A model generated the notes under the pieces. The model was given only the letters and a program-made list of their open reading frames with translations, was not told the origin of the DNA and made no database searches. The translations under genes were made by a program, and so were the position numbers. From contig NZ_VSEY01000008.1 of assembly GCF_008086045.1 (NCBI RefSeq), positions 62,001 to 126,000 on the forward strand: a stretch of DNA of 64,000 nt. Direction: 5' to 3'. Numbering within the stretch: the first letter of the stretch is position 1; each line of letters starts with the position of its first letter. Source of the stretch: Nonomuraea sp. PA05. GTDB lineage: Bacteria; Actinomycetota; Actinomycetes; Streptosporangiales; Streptosporangiaceae. Of this stretch, positions 19,391-27,411 are shown piece after piece.

Positions 19391-19507
19391 GACGGACTCG
19401 TACCACTTCGTACACGTCCGACGGCAAAGAGAGAGCCTAGCGACCATCAGGCCGCCAGGCTCTCCCCAGCCGTCATTCAGCCCCGTGTGTCTTCGCTTCG
19501 CCTGGCG

Positions 19508-20800
19508 CTACTCCTGCCACCACTCGGCGTCGTCGTCGGCCTTCTTGACCTCCACCTTGGGAGCGGGGGTCGTGGCCGGAGCCACCGGCTCGGCCACGGG
19601 CGCGGCGAGGGCGGGCTTCGGCGGGGCCGCGGTGACCGCGGGCTCGGGGTCCATGCCGGGCAGGGCGGCGCCGCCGAGGAGCTGGCGGAGCTGGGCCAGG
19701 TGGCTGGTGATGCTGTCACGCTGCCGGGTCAGCTCGTCGACCTGGCGCTGCATCGCCGTACGGGTGCGCTCGGCCTCGTTCTTCGCCTCGGTGACGATCG
19801 TCTCGGCGCTGCTCTTGGCGTCGGAGACGATGGTCTCGGAGCTCTTGCGGGCGTTGGCGACGAGCTGCTTGGCGTGCAGGTCGGCCTCGCGGCGGGTCTG
19901 CTCGGCCTGCTGCGTGGCCTTCGTGGCCCGCGACTCGGCGGTGGCGGCGCGCTGCTCGGCCTCGGCGACCAGCTTCTGCGTGGCGGCCTGCGCGGTGGCG
20001 TGGCGCTCGGCCTCCTGGCGCTCGGCCTCCTCGCGGCGGGAGGCGAGCTGGATCTCGAACTCCGCCTCGTCCTGGGCCCGCTTGGCCTCCGACTCCTCCA
20101 GCACCCGCTGCGCCTGCGCGCGCATCTCGTCGGCCTGCCGCTTGGCGGTCGTCAGCACCTCGTCGCGCTCGCGCTTGGTCGAGGCGCGGAGCTGGGCGAC
20201 CTCGCGCTCGGTGGTGGTGCGCAGCTTGGCGATCTCCCGCTCGGCGTCCGCCCGCTTCTCCGCCACCTCGTGGTCGGCGGTGGCGCGCAGCTTGGCGGCC
20301 TCCCGCTCGGTGGTGTTGGTCAGCTCGTCGGCCTCGCGGCGCGCGGTCGAGCGGATGTCCTCGGCCTCCCGCTCGGCGGTCGTCCGCATCTCGTCGCTCT
20401 CGCGCGCCGCCTGGGCGCGCTTCTCGGCGGCCTCGGCCTCGGCGGCGGCCCGCACGTCGGCGGCCTCGACCTTGGCGGCGGCCTTGATCTCGTTGGCCTC
20501 GGACCTGGCGGCCTGGACGAGCTCGGTGGCCTGCTCCTCGGCCAGACGCAGGAGCTGCTCGATGCGGGCGCCGAGGCCGGAGTAGGTGGGGCGCTCCTGC
20601 TCCTGTAGCTGGCGCTGGGAGTCGGACAGGTCGCGCTGGAGGTTGCCGACCTGCTCGCGGGCCTGACGTAGCTCCCCGTCGAGCTGCTTGAGGTGATCGT
20701 GGACCTGGTGCCGGTCGTAACCCCGCAGCACGACGTCGAACTCGCGTGCTGGGGCATCCTCGAAGAAGTTGTTGAGCTGGGCGTCGATGTCGGACTGCAT
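19508..20800 (-). CDS. DivIVA/Scy/FilP-like coiled-coil polar-growth protein
   Basis: About 430 residues. The N-terminal FDVVLRGYDRHQVHDHLKQLDGEL matches the DivIVA-type membrane-binding start also found in FilP. It is followed by about 290 residues of unbroken coiled coil rich in Ala, Glu and Arg with near-regular REAE/TTERE repeats, then a Pro/Ala tail ending in DDDAEWWQE. Homologues are often annotated cellulose-binding proteins; Scy and FilP organise tip growth in Streptomyces. The context supports this: in S. coelicolor scy/filP sit next to methylmalonyl-CoA epimerase and an acetyl-CoA acetyltransferase, exactly as here. Only one gene is present instead of two. The start is uncertain; ATG 20896 is an in-frame alternative with a TACGCT box upstream. 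Confidence 0.9.
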   Translation of the reverse strand: MQSDIDAQLNNFFEDAPAREFDVVLRGYDRHQVHDHLKQLDGELRQAREQVGNLQRDLSDSQRQLQEQERPTYSGLGARIEQLLRLAEEQATELVQAARSEANEIKAAAKVEAADVRAAAEAEAAEKRAQAARESDEMRTTAEREAEDIRSTARREADELTNTTEREAAKLRATADHEVAEKRADAEREIAKLRTTTEREVAQLRASTKRERDEVLTTAKRQADEMRAQAQRVLEESEAKRAQDEAEFEIQLASRREEAERQEAERHATAQAATQKLVAEAEQRAATAESRATKATQQAEQTRREADLHAKQLVANARKSSETIVSDAKSSAETIVTEAKNEAERTRTAMQRQVDELTRQRDSITSHLAQLRQLLGGAALPGMDPEPAVTAAPPKPALAAPVAEPVAPATTPAPKVEVKKADDDAEWWQE

Positions 20801-21001
20801 GGAGGCTCGATCCTGGGTTGTCGAGACGGCTACACGGGCCGGACGGGGGGTTCGGGGCATCCGTACCAGGAGCCTGTGCCTCTCGGCAGGCCCCATGTCC
20901 GGTGGAAGGTCAAGCGTACTCCGCTGGTGCCACCTGCGAAGCCCCGTCCATCTTTATGCGTGACTAGTTACATATGAACGTTTTTTACGTTTTGTGCGGG
21001 T

Positions 21002-21427
21002 TTACTCTTGCTTGGCCGCTTGGACCAGCTCGGTCAGCATCCCGCCCACGTCCTTGGGGTGCAGGAACGCGATCTGCGAGCCCATCGACCCATGGCGGGG
21101 CCGCTCGTCCAGGAGTCTCACACCCTTCTCGCCGATCGTGGCCATGGCCTCTTCGACGTCCGGAACCCCGAACGCCACGTGATGGACGCCTTCGCCCCGC
21201 TTCGCCAGGAATTTTCCCACAGGAGAGTCCTCGGAGAGGGGCTCCAGGAGCTGAATGTAGGAGCCCCCACCTTCGCCGTCGGCGATGTGCAGCATCGCCT
21301 CCTTGACTCCCTGCTCCTCGTTGACCTCCCTGGCCACGACCGTGAGCTCGAACGTCCGGGAGAAGAGCTCGATCTTCTCCTCCAGATCACGGCAGGCGAT
21401 CCCGATGTGGTCGATCCGCATGAACAT
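21002..21427 (-). CDS. mce: Methylmalonyl-CoA epimerase
   Basis: A 141-residue VOC-fold protein that interconverts (2R)- and (2S)-methylmalonyl-CoA in propionate and odd-chain fatty-acid metabolism. The metal ligands of the family are visible: His in RIDHIGIA (residue 7), Gln in SYIQLLEP, His in GVHHVAFGV and Glu in GGMLTELVQ. Length is normal. GGAGGT lies 9 nt before ATG 21427. The gene is divergent from the thiolase and upstream of the coiled-coil gene on the same strand, a gene order conserved in streptomycetes. Confidence 0.95.
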   Translation of the reverse strand: MFMRIDHIGIACRDLEEKIELFSRTFELTVVAREVNEEQGVKEAMLHIADGEGGGSYIQLLEPLSEDSPVGKFLAKRGEGVHHVAFGVPDVEEAMATIGEKGVRLLDERPRHGSMGSQIAFLHPKDVGGMLTELVQAAKQE

Positions 21428-21512
21428 GTGTGGCCTACCTCCATGGCGAGCGACGGCGTACTCGTGGGTATCGTGTCAAAGACCGGACGCGCGAGCACAG
21501 GAGGCCGTTGTC

Positions 21513-22700
21513 ATGTCCAGTTCCGTCATCGTCGCCGGAGCTCGTACCCCCATCGGCAAGCTCCTCGGCTCCCTGTCCGGCCTGCCCGCCGCCGAGCTGG
21601 GCGGCATCGCGATCAAGGCCGCGCTGGAGCGGGCCGGCGTCGCGCCGGAAGCCGTCGAGTACGTCATCATGGGCCAGGTCCTCCAGGCCGGAGCCGGGCA
21701 GATCCCCTCCCGCCAGGCCGCCGTCAAGGCCGGCATCCCGATGACCGTCCCCTCCATCACCATCAACAAGGTGTGCCTGTCGGGCCTCGACGCCATCGCC
21801 CTGGCCGACCAGCTCATCAGGGCCGGCGAGTTCGACATCGTGGTGGCCGGCGGCATGGAGTCCATGACCAACGCCCCGCACCTGCTGCCCGGCCTGCGCA
21901 AGGGCGTCAAGTACGGCGGCTCGCAGGTCGTCGACTCGATGGCGCACGACGGCCTGTTCTGCGCGTTCGACCAGTGCGCGATGGGCGAGTCCACCGAGCG
22001 CTACAACACCCGCCTCGGCATCGGAAGGCAGGAGCAGGACGCGCTGTCGGCCCGCTCCCACCAGCTCGCCGCCGCCGCCGTCAAGAACGGCGCCTTCGAG
22101 GACGAGATCGTCCCCGTCGAGATCCCGCAGCGCCGCGGCGAGCCGGTGGTCGTCAAGGAGGACGAGGGCGTGCGCGGCGACACCACGGTCGAGACCCTCG
22201 CCAGGCTGCGCCCCGCCTTCGCCGCCGACGGCACCATCACGGCGGGCTCCGCCTCCCAGATCTCCGACGGCGCCTGCGCCGTGGTCGTCATGTCCAAGGC
22301 CAAGGCCGAGGAGCTCGGCCTGCCCTGGCTGGCCGAGATCGGCCGCCACGGCAACGTCGCGGGCCCCGACGCGTCCCTGCAGTCGCAGCCGGCCAACGCC
22401 ATCAAGCAGGCGATGGCCAAGCAGGGGGTCACGGCCGCCGACCTGGACCTCGTCGAGATCAACGAGGCGTTCGCGAGCGTGGTGCTGCAGTCGGTCAAGG
22501 AGCTGGGCGTGCCCCTCGACAAGGTCAACGTCAACGGCGGCGGCATCGCGCTGGGGCACCCGATCGGGGCCTCGGGCGCCAGGATCGTGCTGACGCTGGC
22601 GTACGAGCTCAAGCGGCGCGGCGGCGGGCTGGGCGCCGCGGGGCTGTGCGGCGGCGGCGGCCAGGGCGACGCCCTGCTCATCAGCGTCCCGAAGGCCTGA
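21513..22700 (+). CDS. Acetyl-CoA C-acetyltransferase (thiolase)
   Basis: A 395-residue type II thiolase that condenses two acetyl-CoA to acetoacetyl-CoA or performs the reverse. The nucleophilic Cys is in [11 protein letters not shown] near residue 89, and the NEAFA motif ([11 protein letters not shown]) is present. The catalytic His is in [14 protein letters not shown] and the second Cys in [14 protein letters not shown] near the end. The start ATG has AGGAGG upstream. Head-to-head with the epimerase gene it suggests a short-chain acyl-CoA metabolism locus (ethylmalonyl-CoA pathway or polyketide precursors), but this is inference. Confidence 0.96.
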   Translation: MSSSVIVAGARTPIGKLLGSLSGLPAAELGGIAIKAALERAGVAPEAVEYVIMGQVLQAGAGQIPSRQAAVKAGIPMTVPSITINKVCLSGLDAIALADQLIRAGEFDIVVAGGMESMTNAPHLLPGLRKGVKYGGSQVVDSMAHDGLFCAFDQCAMGESTERYNTRLGIGRQEQDALSARSHQLAAAAVKNGAFEDEIVPVEIPQRRGEPVVVKEDEGVRGDTTVETLARLRPAFAADGTITAGSASQISDGACAVVVMSKAKAEELGLPWLAEIGRHGNVAGPDASLQSQPANAIKQAMAKQGVTAADLDLVEINEAFASVVLQSVKELGVPLDKVNVNGGGIALGHPIGASGARIVLTLAYELKRRGGGLGAAGLCGGGGQGDALLISVPKA

Positions 22701-22711
22701 TTTCCGCCCGT

Positions 22712-23086
22712 TCAGCTCGCGGCCAGGTCCATCCGTAAGAACTCGGTGATGCGCAGCACCTTCGGCGGGCGCGCCACCGTCCGCGGCAGGGCCTGGAACG
22801 CCTCCTGCTTCCCGACGAGGCGCGGCGCGGTCAGGCCCACCTCCTTGCCGTCGACCCGCAGGCGCGCGTCACCGGACGCCAGCACGTTCCGCACCCAGTC
22901 CGACTGCGAGCCGTACACCAGGATGAACAGGTAGCCGCCCTCGACCGGATGCGCGTCCATCGGCGTCCGGTAGGTCGCGCCCGACTTGCGGCCGACGTGC
23001 GTCAGCACCGGATACTTCCCGCTCGCGATCGCGCGCGGGTTGAACACCCGCTTGTTCACGTGGCCCCACCACAACGGCATCGGCAT
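22712..23086 (-). CDS. Deazaflavin (F420)-dependent nitroreductase-family protein
   Basis: A 124-residue split-barrel protein of the Ddn-like family. HVGRKSGATYRTPM is the family's phosphate-binding signature, followed by YLFILVYGSQSDWVRNVLASG, the cofactor and product-binding region. Members use F420H2 to reduce quinones, nitroaromatics or enones. ATG 23086 is chosen because GGAG lies 7 nt upstream, over a longer in-frame start at 23104. It is divergent from a TetR gene, with two palindromes in between, so it is probably repressed by that regulator. The stop nearly touches the convergent thiolase stop. Confidence 0.88.
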   Translation of the reverse strand: MPMPLWWGHVNKRVFNPRAIASGKYPVLTHVGRKSGATYRTPMDAHPVEGGYLFILVYGSQSDWVRNVLASGDARLRVDGKEVGLTAPRLVGKQEAFQALPRTVARPPKVLRITEFLRMDLAAS

Positions 23087-23111
23087 CGCGCATCTCCTTC
23101 GCACTCGCTGG

Positions 23112-23144
23112 CTTACACCTGTAAGGCTGACTTACGCTTGTAAG
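23112..23144. promoter_or_regulatory. Two tandem TetR operators in a divergent promoter
   Basis: CTTACACCTGTAAG (23112-23125, 6-2-6 palindrome) and CTTACGCTTGTAAG (23131-23144, 5-4-5) lie 19 bp centre to centre, about two helical turns. They fill the space between the oxidoreductase and TetR genes, and the second overlaps a TAAGGT -10-like box for the TetR gene (23141-23146). Two dimers on one face of the helix is a familiar TetR arrangement. Confidence 0.75.
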
Positions 23145-23175
23145 GTTGTCAATCGCCGATTTCCCCGGAGCCGTC

Positions 23176-23826
23176 GTGTCGCCACCCTCCCAACCGCTCA
23201 GCAGGGCACTCGTGCTGGAAGCCGCGATCAGGGTCGCGGACCGCGGCGGCGTGGAGTCCATCACGATGCGCAAGGTAGCGCAGGAGCTCGGCGTGGAGGC
23301 GATGTCGCTCTACCACCACGTGCCGAACAAGGACGCCGTCCTCGACGGCGTCGTCGACATGGTCTTCGACGCCATCCGGCTCCCCGCCCCCGGCGGCGAC
23401 GACTGGCGCGACGCGATCCGGGCACGCGCCTGCTCCGCCCGCGAGGTCCTGTCGCGGCACAGCTGGGCCCTCGGCCTCATGGACTCCCGCCGCAACCCGG
23501 GCATGGCCACGCTGCGCCACCACAACGCCGTCCTCGGCGTGCTGCGGGAGGCGGGGTTCACGCTGCCGATGGCCGCGCACGCCATCTCGCTCATCGACAG
23601 CTACGTCGGCGGGTTCGTCCTCCAGGAGTCGAACCTGCCGGTCATGACGCCGGACGACGTCGAGGAGGTCGCGGGCAACATCTTGGAGCACCTGCCCGCC
23701 GACGAACTGCCGTACCTGGCGGAGATCATCGTCGATCACGCCATGCGGCCCGGCTACGACTACGCGAGCGAGTTCCTCTACGGCCTGGACCTGATCCTGG
23801 ACGCGCTCGAAGCCCGCCGGGGCTAG
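23176..23826 (+). CDS. TetR-family regulator (TetR_C1 type)
   Basis: A 216-residue TetR repressor. The helix-turn-helix is in SITMRKVAQELGVEAMSLYHHV, with the KDAVLDGVVD start of helix 4. The C-terminal half (LPMAAHAISLIDSYVGGFVLQE, ADELPYLAEIIVDH) resembles the tetracycline-repressor-type ligand domain. GTG 23176 has GGAG 5 nt upstream and is preferred over an in-frame TTG 30 bp earlier. Divergent transcription from the F420-type reductase and the tandem CTTAC palindromes argue for autoregulation and control of that gene. Confidence 0.93.
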   Translation: MSPPSQPLSRALVLEAAIRVADRGGVESITMRKVAQELGVEAMSLYHHVPNKDAVLDGVVDMVFDAIRLPAPGGDDWRDAIRARACSAREVLSRHSWALGLMDSRRNPGMATLRHHNAVLGVLREAGFTLPMAAHAISLIDSYVGGFVLQESNLPVMTPDDVEEVAGNILEHLPADELPYLAEIIVDHAMRPGYDYASEFLYGLDLILDALEARRG

Positions 23827-23829
23827 CGC

Positions 23830-24192
23830 CTACTCCTCGTTGATCGTCTGATCTCCGCCGGCCTGGTAGATCCGCCCCTGCCCGGACGCCTCGGCACGCA
23901 GGTTGACGTTGGTCGTGCCGTCGCCGGTGGAGATGACGCCCGAGTTGTCGCCCCCGATGGCGACCGACCTCGGCCCCGACGCGGACACCCCTGGGGCTTC
24001 ATCCGCTTGCGCCGGCCGGTCGCGCAGGCCGTGGATCGCCACCGCCAGCCCCGCCACGGTGCAGAACAGGCCGATCACACTGGCCAGCTTGTCGGCCTCG
24101 TCGAGCCCGACCCGTACGAAGTACCAGATCAGCGCCGCCGCGGCGACCACGGCGACCGCGGCCCCGCCCCACACCAGCCCACGCTTGCGCAT
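23830..24192 (-). CDS. Two-helix membrane protein with Gly/Asp/Asn-rich tail
   Basis: About 120 residues, not assigned to a named family. After MRKRG there are two membrane segments (LVWGGAAVAVVAAAALIWYF, then SVIGLFCTVAGLAVAIHGL). A cytoplasmic or external tail follows with SVAIGGDNSGVISTGDGT and then GRIYQAGGDQTINEE. Such short glycine-aspartate beta repeats recur in actinobacterial proteins encoded near signalling or conflict ATPases, but no such partner is here, so I assign no role. ATG 24192 was chosen because it begins right at the first helix; a longer frame upstream looks non-coding. Divergent from the PLC-like gene. Confidence 0.7.
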   Translation of the reverse strand: MRKRGLVWGGAAVAVVAAAALIWYFVRVGLDEADKLASVIGLFCTVAGLAVAIHGLRDRPAQADEAPGVSASGPRSVAIGGDNSGVISTGDGTTNVNLRAEASGQGRIYQAGGDQTINEE

Positions 24193-24268
24193 ACAGGCAT
24201 CATCGCCGGACCCTCCGGGGGTGTCCACGGCTCTTGCAGCCGGGGGCCGCCGAGATGAAGATCGGGGA

Positions 24269-25690
24269 GTGCCTCGCATCGGAGCCGTTCCCGCCGTACT
24301 GACCCTCGCCGCCTCCGCCCTGCTGACCAGCGGCACCGCCGAGGCGGCGGCCGACGTCCCGTTACCGTCGGCGATCTTCCGCGCCACCCACAACAGCTAC
24401 TCGGGCAACATCGCCGGCGCCCGCAACTCGATCGCCTACCAGCTCGACCACGGCATCCGCTTCATCGAGCTGGACATCCACGACAACGGCTACGCCACCG
24501 CCCGCGACTACTCCGTCGGCCACGACTCCCCGGGCCACCAGGTCGACCACGCGGGCAACCCCGCCTCGAACCTCCTGCGCGACTGGCTCGCCGCCATCGA
24601 CGCCTGGTCCGCGCAGCATCCCGCCGCCGCGCCGATCGTCGTCGCGCTCGACGTGAAGGACGACCTGACCGACAACACCTCCTACGCCGCGGGCAACCTG
24701 GCCGCGCTGAACCAGCAGCTCACCTCCGTCTTCGGCGCGCGGCTGCTCAGGGCGGAGGACTACCCGGCGACCACGCCGACGGTGGACGCGCTGCGGGGCC
24801 GCGTCCTCGCGGTGATCTCCGGTGACGGGAAGACGCGCGGCTCGTACGTGCGCGACACCGGACACAACCCGGCCGTCGCGATCAACGCCCGCGGCCAGGT
24901 CGTCGAGGTGCACGACTCCGGCTCGGGCGAGCTGTGGTACTGGAGCGGCGCGTACGGCGCCGACGGCCGCGTCACCTGGCTGCGCCACGGCAGGTACGAC
25001 AGCGGCGTCACCCCAGCCGTCGCGCTCAACGACGTCGGCGACCTGGTCGAGGTCCACCAGTCGCAGAGCGCGACCACCCTGTGGTACCGCACCGGCAAGC
25101 TCGGCGCCGACGGCGAGATCACCTGGTCGGCCAGCCGCAGGTACGACAACGGCGTCCTGCCGACGGTCAGGTTCACCGACCCGGCGGGCACGCGGCTGCG
25201 CGAGATCCACCGCAGCCAGAGCTCCAGCCAGAACTGGCAGTGGGACGGCGTGCTCGACGCCGCCGCCGGGACGGTCGCGTGGACCGGCAACGCCAGGACC
25301 TCCGACGCCCGCTTCGACAAGGCCACCTCCACCAGCGGCGGCTCCCGCGTCCGCGTGTGGACCGGCGCGGACGGCGCCACCTCCGCTCAGACGCTGCGCG
25401 TGGACACCGACGGGCGCGCGGGCGACCGCGTCCGCTACCGGCAGGTCGCCTTCACCGAGTTCCAGCAGGGCGACAGCGCGGAGCTGCGGCAGGGCGCGCT
25501 GTTCTACGCGGCGCAGGCCGACGCGTCGTCGTTCATCACGGCGGCGCGGCAGGCCGGGAAGCTGGCGCGCGGCTGGGACTTCGACTCGGCCGGCCAGGCC
25601 ACCGACCCGCTGGCCAGCTATCCCGCGACGAACCGGCCCTACGACGGCTGGTACGCCGATTTGCTCGCCCGATCCGGCGCCCTTGACTGA
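24269..25690 (+). CDS. Secreted PLC-like phosphodiesterase with C-terminal repeats
   Basis: About 473 residues. A signal peptide ends at GTAEAAA. The TIM-barrel domain of the PI-PLC X-type family follows: the first catalytic His is in FRATHNSYSG, FIELDIHDNG gives the usual E/D ligands, and the second His is in SVGHDSPGH. Alternative substrates of this fold are glycerophosphodiesters or sphingomyelin. The C-terminal third holds three repeats of about 50 residues, each with PAVALNDVGDLVEVHQSQS-like and LGADGEITW-like strands, probably blades of a beta structure. The start is not certain: GTG 24269 directly precedes the signal peptide but its GGGGA is very close. Confidence 0.85.
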   Translation: MPRIGAVPAVLTLAASALLTSGTAEAAADVPLPSAIFRATHNSYSGNIAGARNSIAYQLDHGIRFIELDIHDNGYATARDYSVGHDSPGHQVDHAGNPASNLLRDWLAAIDAWSAQHPAAAPIVVALDVKDDLTDNTSYAAGNLAALNQQLTSVFGARLLRAEDYPATTPTVDALRGRVLAVISGDGKTRGSYVRDTGHNPAVAINARGQVVEVHDSGSGELWYWSGAYGADGRVTWLRHGRYDSGVTPAVALNDVGDLVEVHQSQSATTLWYRTGKLGADGEITWSASRRYDNGVLPTVRFTDPAGTRLREIHRSQSSSQNWQWDGVLDAAAGTVAWTGNARTSDARFDKATSTSGGSRVRVWTGADGATSAQTLRVDTDGRAGDRVRYRQVAFTEFQQGDSAELRQGALFYAAQADASSFITAARQAGKLARGWDFDSAGQATDPLASYPATNRPYDGWYADLLARSGALD

Positions 25691-25693
25691 GAG

Positions 25694-25724
25694 TTGTGGT
25701 CATCTCACTCTGTGTGTGCATAAT
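25694..25724 (+). promoter_or_regulatory. Candidate promoter of the terpene synthase
   Basis: TTGTGG (25694-25699) and CATAAT (25719-25724) with a 19-bp spacer, in a locally AT-rich patch right after the preceding stop. The predicted leader is about 70 nt. The spacing is slightly long. Confidence 0.35.
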
Positions 25725-25799
25725 GGAGTCACATCCTTCAAAACCGCCCCAGCAAGAGCGTCAACTCCTCCAGCCTCGTTCCTCCCCGACTGGAGCCCC

Positions 25800-26924
25800 A
25801 TGCCCCCTGATCCCGCGTGCTCCCGCTCCGCCTCGTTCGTCATCCCCGCCCTCTACCAGCCCACCCCCGCCCTGCTCAGCCCGCACGCCGACGCCGCGCG
25901 CGCACACTCCACGACCTGGGCCAGGTGGACGGGCCTGCTCGACCACGTCGACCGGAGCGGGGCGCGGGTCTGGGACGAGGCGCGGTTCACGTCCATGGCG
26001 ATCCCGCTGCTGGCGGCCTACGGCCATCCGGACGCCGCCCCCAGGGAGCTGGAGCTGGCCTCCGACTGGTACGTCTGGGCGTGCTGGTTCGACGACCACT
26101 TCACCCAGGTGTTCAAGCTGCCGGGCGCCCGCGTCCGGGCGAAGGCGTACCTGCACCGGCTGCGCCGCTTCACCCCGCCCGACTCCCCGCGCACGCCCCG
26201 CCCGGCGAACCCGGCCGAGCGCGGGCTCGCCGACCTGTGGTCCCGCACGTTCGCCGGGTCCTCGCGCGGCTGGCGGCGCAGGTTCGCGGCCAGCACGCAG
26301 GCGCTCATGCGGGGCTGCCTGCGCGAGCTGGAGGACGCCGGAACCTACCGCGTCCCCGAGCCGATCGAGCACCTCGGCCTGCGCCGCACCTCGGGGGGCG
26401 CCGCGTGGGCGGCGGACCTCGTCGAGCGGGTGATCGGCGCCGAGCTGCCCGCCCAGGTCGTCGGGACGCGGCCGGTCACGGTGCTGCGTGACACCTTCGC
26501 CGACGCGGCGCACCTGCTCAACGACCTGTACTCCTACTGGCGGGAGGTCGGCGAGGAGAGCGCGCCCGACAACGGGATGCTGGTGCTGCGGCGCTTCCTC
26601 GGCTGCGGGGTGCAGGAGGCCGCCGACCGGGTGAACGAGCTGCGCACGTCCCGGCTGCGGCAGTTCGAGGCCGCGGTGCTGACGGAGCTGCCCGCGTTGA
26701 TCGAGGAGGGCGGGCTGGGCACGGAGGAGCGGGGCAGGATCGCCCGGTACGTCCAGGGCTTGCGGGACTGGCAGGCCGGGGCGTGCGCGTGGCACCGGCG
26801 CTCCAGCCGCTACCTCGACCTCGGCCCCGCCTCGCGGGCGGCGCGGCGGATCGAGCTGTCGGCGGGGCAGGCCAGCGCGGCGCCCGCGCCCAGCGATCAG
26901 GGCATGCGCCGCCAGCCACTCTGA
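25800..26924 (+). CDS. Class I sesquiterpene synthase, geosmin-synthase N-half type
   Basis: A 374-residue terpene cyclase. The Mg-binding aspartate motif is WFDDHFTQ near residue 98; the second metal motif is NDLYSYWREVGEES near 242. The N-terminal LLSPHADAARAHSTTWA and the late DWQAGACAWHRRSSRYLDL match the first, germacradienol-forming half of geosmin synthase closely. The C-terminal half that makes geosmin from germacradienol is absent, so the product is probably a germacrane/cadinane-type sesquiterpene alcohol or hydrocarbon from farnesyl diphosphate. GGAG lies 4 nt before ATG 25800. No P450 or methyltransferase partner is adjacent. Confidence 0.92.
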   Translation: MPPDPACSRSASFVIPALYQPTPALLSPHADAARAHSTTWARWTGLLDHVDRSGARVWDEARFTSMAIPLLAAYGHPDAAPRELELASDWYVWACWFDDHFTQVFKLPGARVRAKAYLHRLRRFTPPDSPRTPRPANPAERGLADLWSRTFAGSSRGWRRRFAASTQALMRGCLRELEDAGTYRVPEPIEHLGLRRTSGGAAWAADLVERVIGAELPAQVVGTRPVTVLRDTFADAAHLLNDLYSYWREVGEESAPDNGMLVLRRFLGCGVQEAADRVNELRTSRLRQFEAAVLTELPALIEEGGLGTEERGRIARYVQGLRDWQAGACAWHRRSSRYLDLGPASRAARRIELSAGQASAAPAPSDQGMRRQPL

Positions 26925-26957
26925 CCGGCAGATGTGACTGGCCCGGAACAGCGCGAA

Positions 26958-26988
26958 GCCCCGGTCCGACCAGGAATGGGACCGGGGC
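26958..26988 (+). terminator. Hairpin after the terpene synthase
   Basis: GCCCCGGTCC and GGACCGGGGC form a perfect 10-bp stem with an 11-nt loop, 34 bp after the stop. No T run follows, so it may act as a GC-rich actinomycete terminator or an mRNA-stabilising hairpin. Confidence 0.5.
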
Positions 26989-27041
26989 CTCGTGGCGTTC
27001 CGCCTCCGGCTCGACCAGGAATTCGGGCCGAAGGCGTGGTA

Positions 27042-27094
27042 GCCCCCTAAGGGGGCATCTCAGCCCGGCCGCGAGGGAGGTTGCGGCCGGGCTG
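27042..27094. terminator. Two further palindromes before the 50-aa gene
   Basis: GCCCCCT-A-AGGGGGC (27042-27056) is followed by a perfect 12-bp stem, arms 27061-27072 and 27083-27094. They lie just beyond the stop of the minus-strand small gene, which could use them as its terminator. Confidence 0.5.
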
Positions 27095-27105
27095 CTTGTG
27101 GGCGG

Positions 27106-27258
27106 TCATGAAGCGAGGAAGCGGGCGAAGACCGAGCGGTGGCGCCGCTCGACCGGCCTGGTCCTGCTCGCCTCGCGCACCCGGCGCTGCTCGGCGGCGG
27201 CGGCGCGCAGCTCGGCGGCGTGGTGCTGCATCATGGTGTATTCGAGTTCGGCGTTCAT
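27106..27258 (-). CDS. 50-residue basic small protein
   Basis: MNAELEYTMMQHHAAELRAA begins a short amphipathic helix followed by an Arg-rich tail ending SVFARFLAS. Similar tiny proteins (Met-Asn/Glu start, QxxAELRxAAxxxR helix) occur scattered through actinomycete genomes; I recall no function. GGGAG lies 7 nt upstream of ATG 27258, a good ribosome site, while a longer in-frame start lacks one. It is a free-standing gene between hairpins downstream and CCTAAGGC repeats upstream. Confidence 0.75.
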   Translation of the reverse strand: MNAELEYTMMQHHAAELRAAAAEQRRVREASRTRPVERRHRSVFARFLAS

Positions 27259-27411
27259 CCGACTGCTCCCTTGTCTTGTTCCCTGCACTCTCAAGATTCG
27301 GCCTAAGGCCCCCTCCGGCACATCGGGCGTATGCCTTATCTCTCGGCACGGGCGCAGGCAGGGAGGTACTTAGGCGAGCGCACGGGACACCTAAGGCGCA
27401 GGTGAGGATGC

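Noticed and set aside
18743..20608. Plus-strand frame opposite the AI-2E protein and the coiled-coil protein
   Set aside because: It spans two opposite-strand genes with Leu/Gly/Arg-rich low-information sequence; the coiled-coil heptads are seen only on the minus strand.
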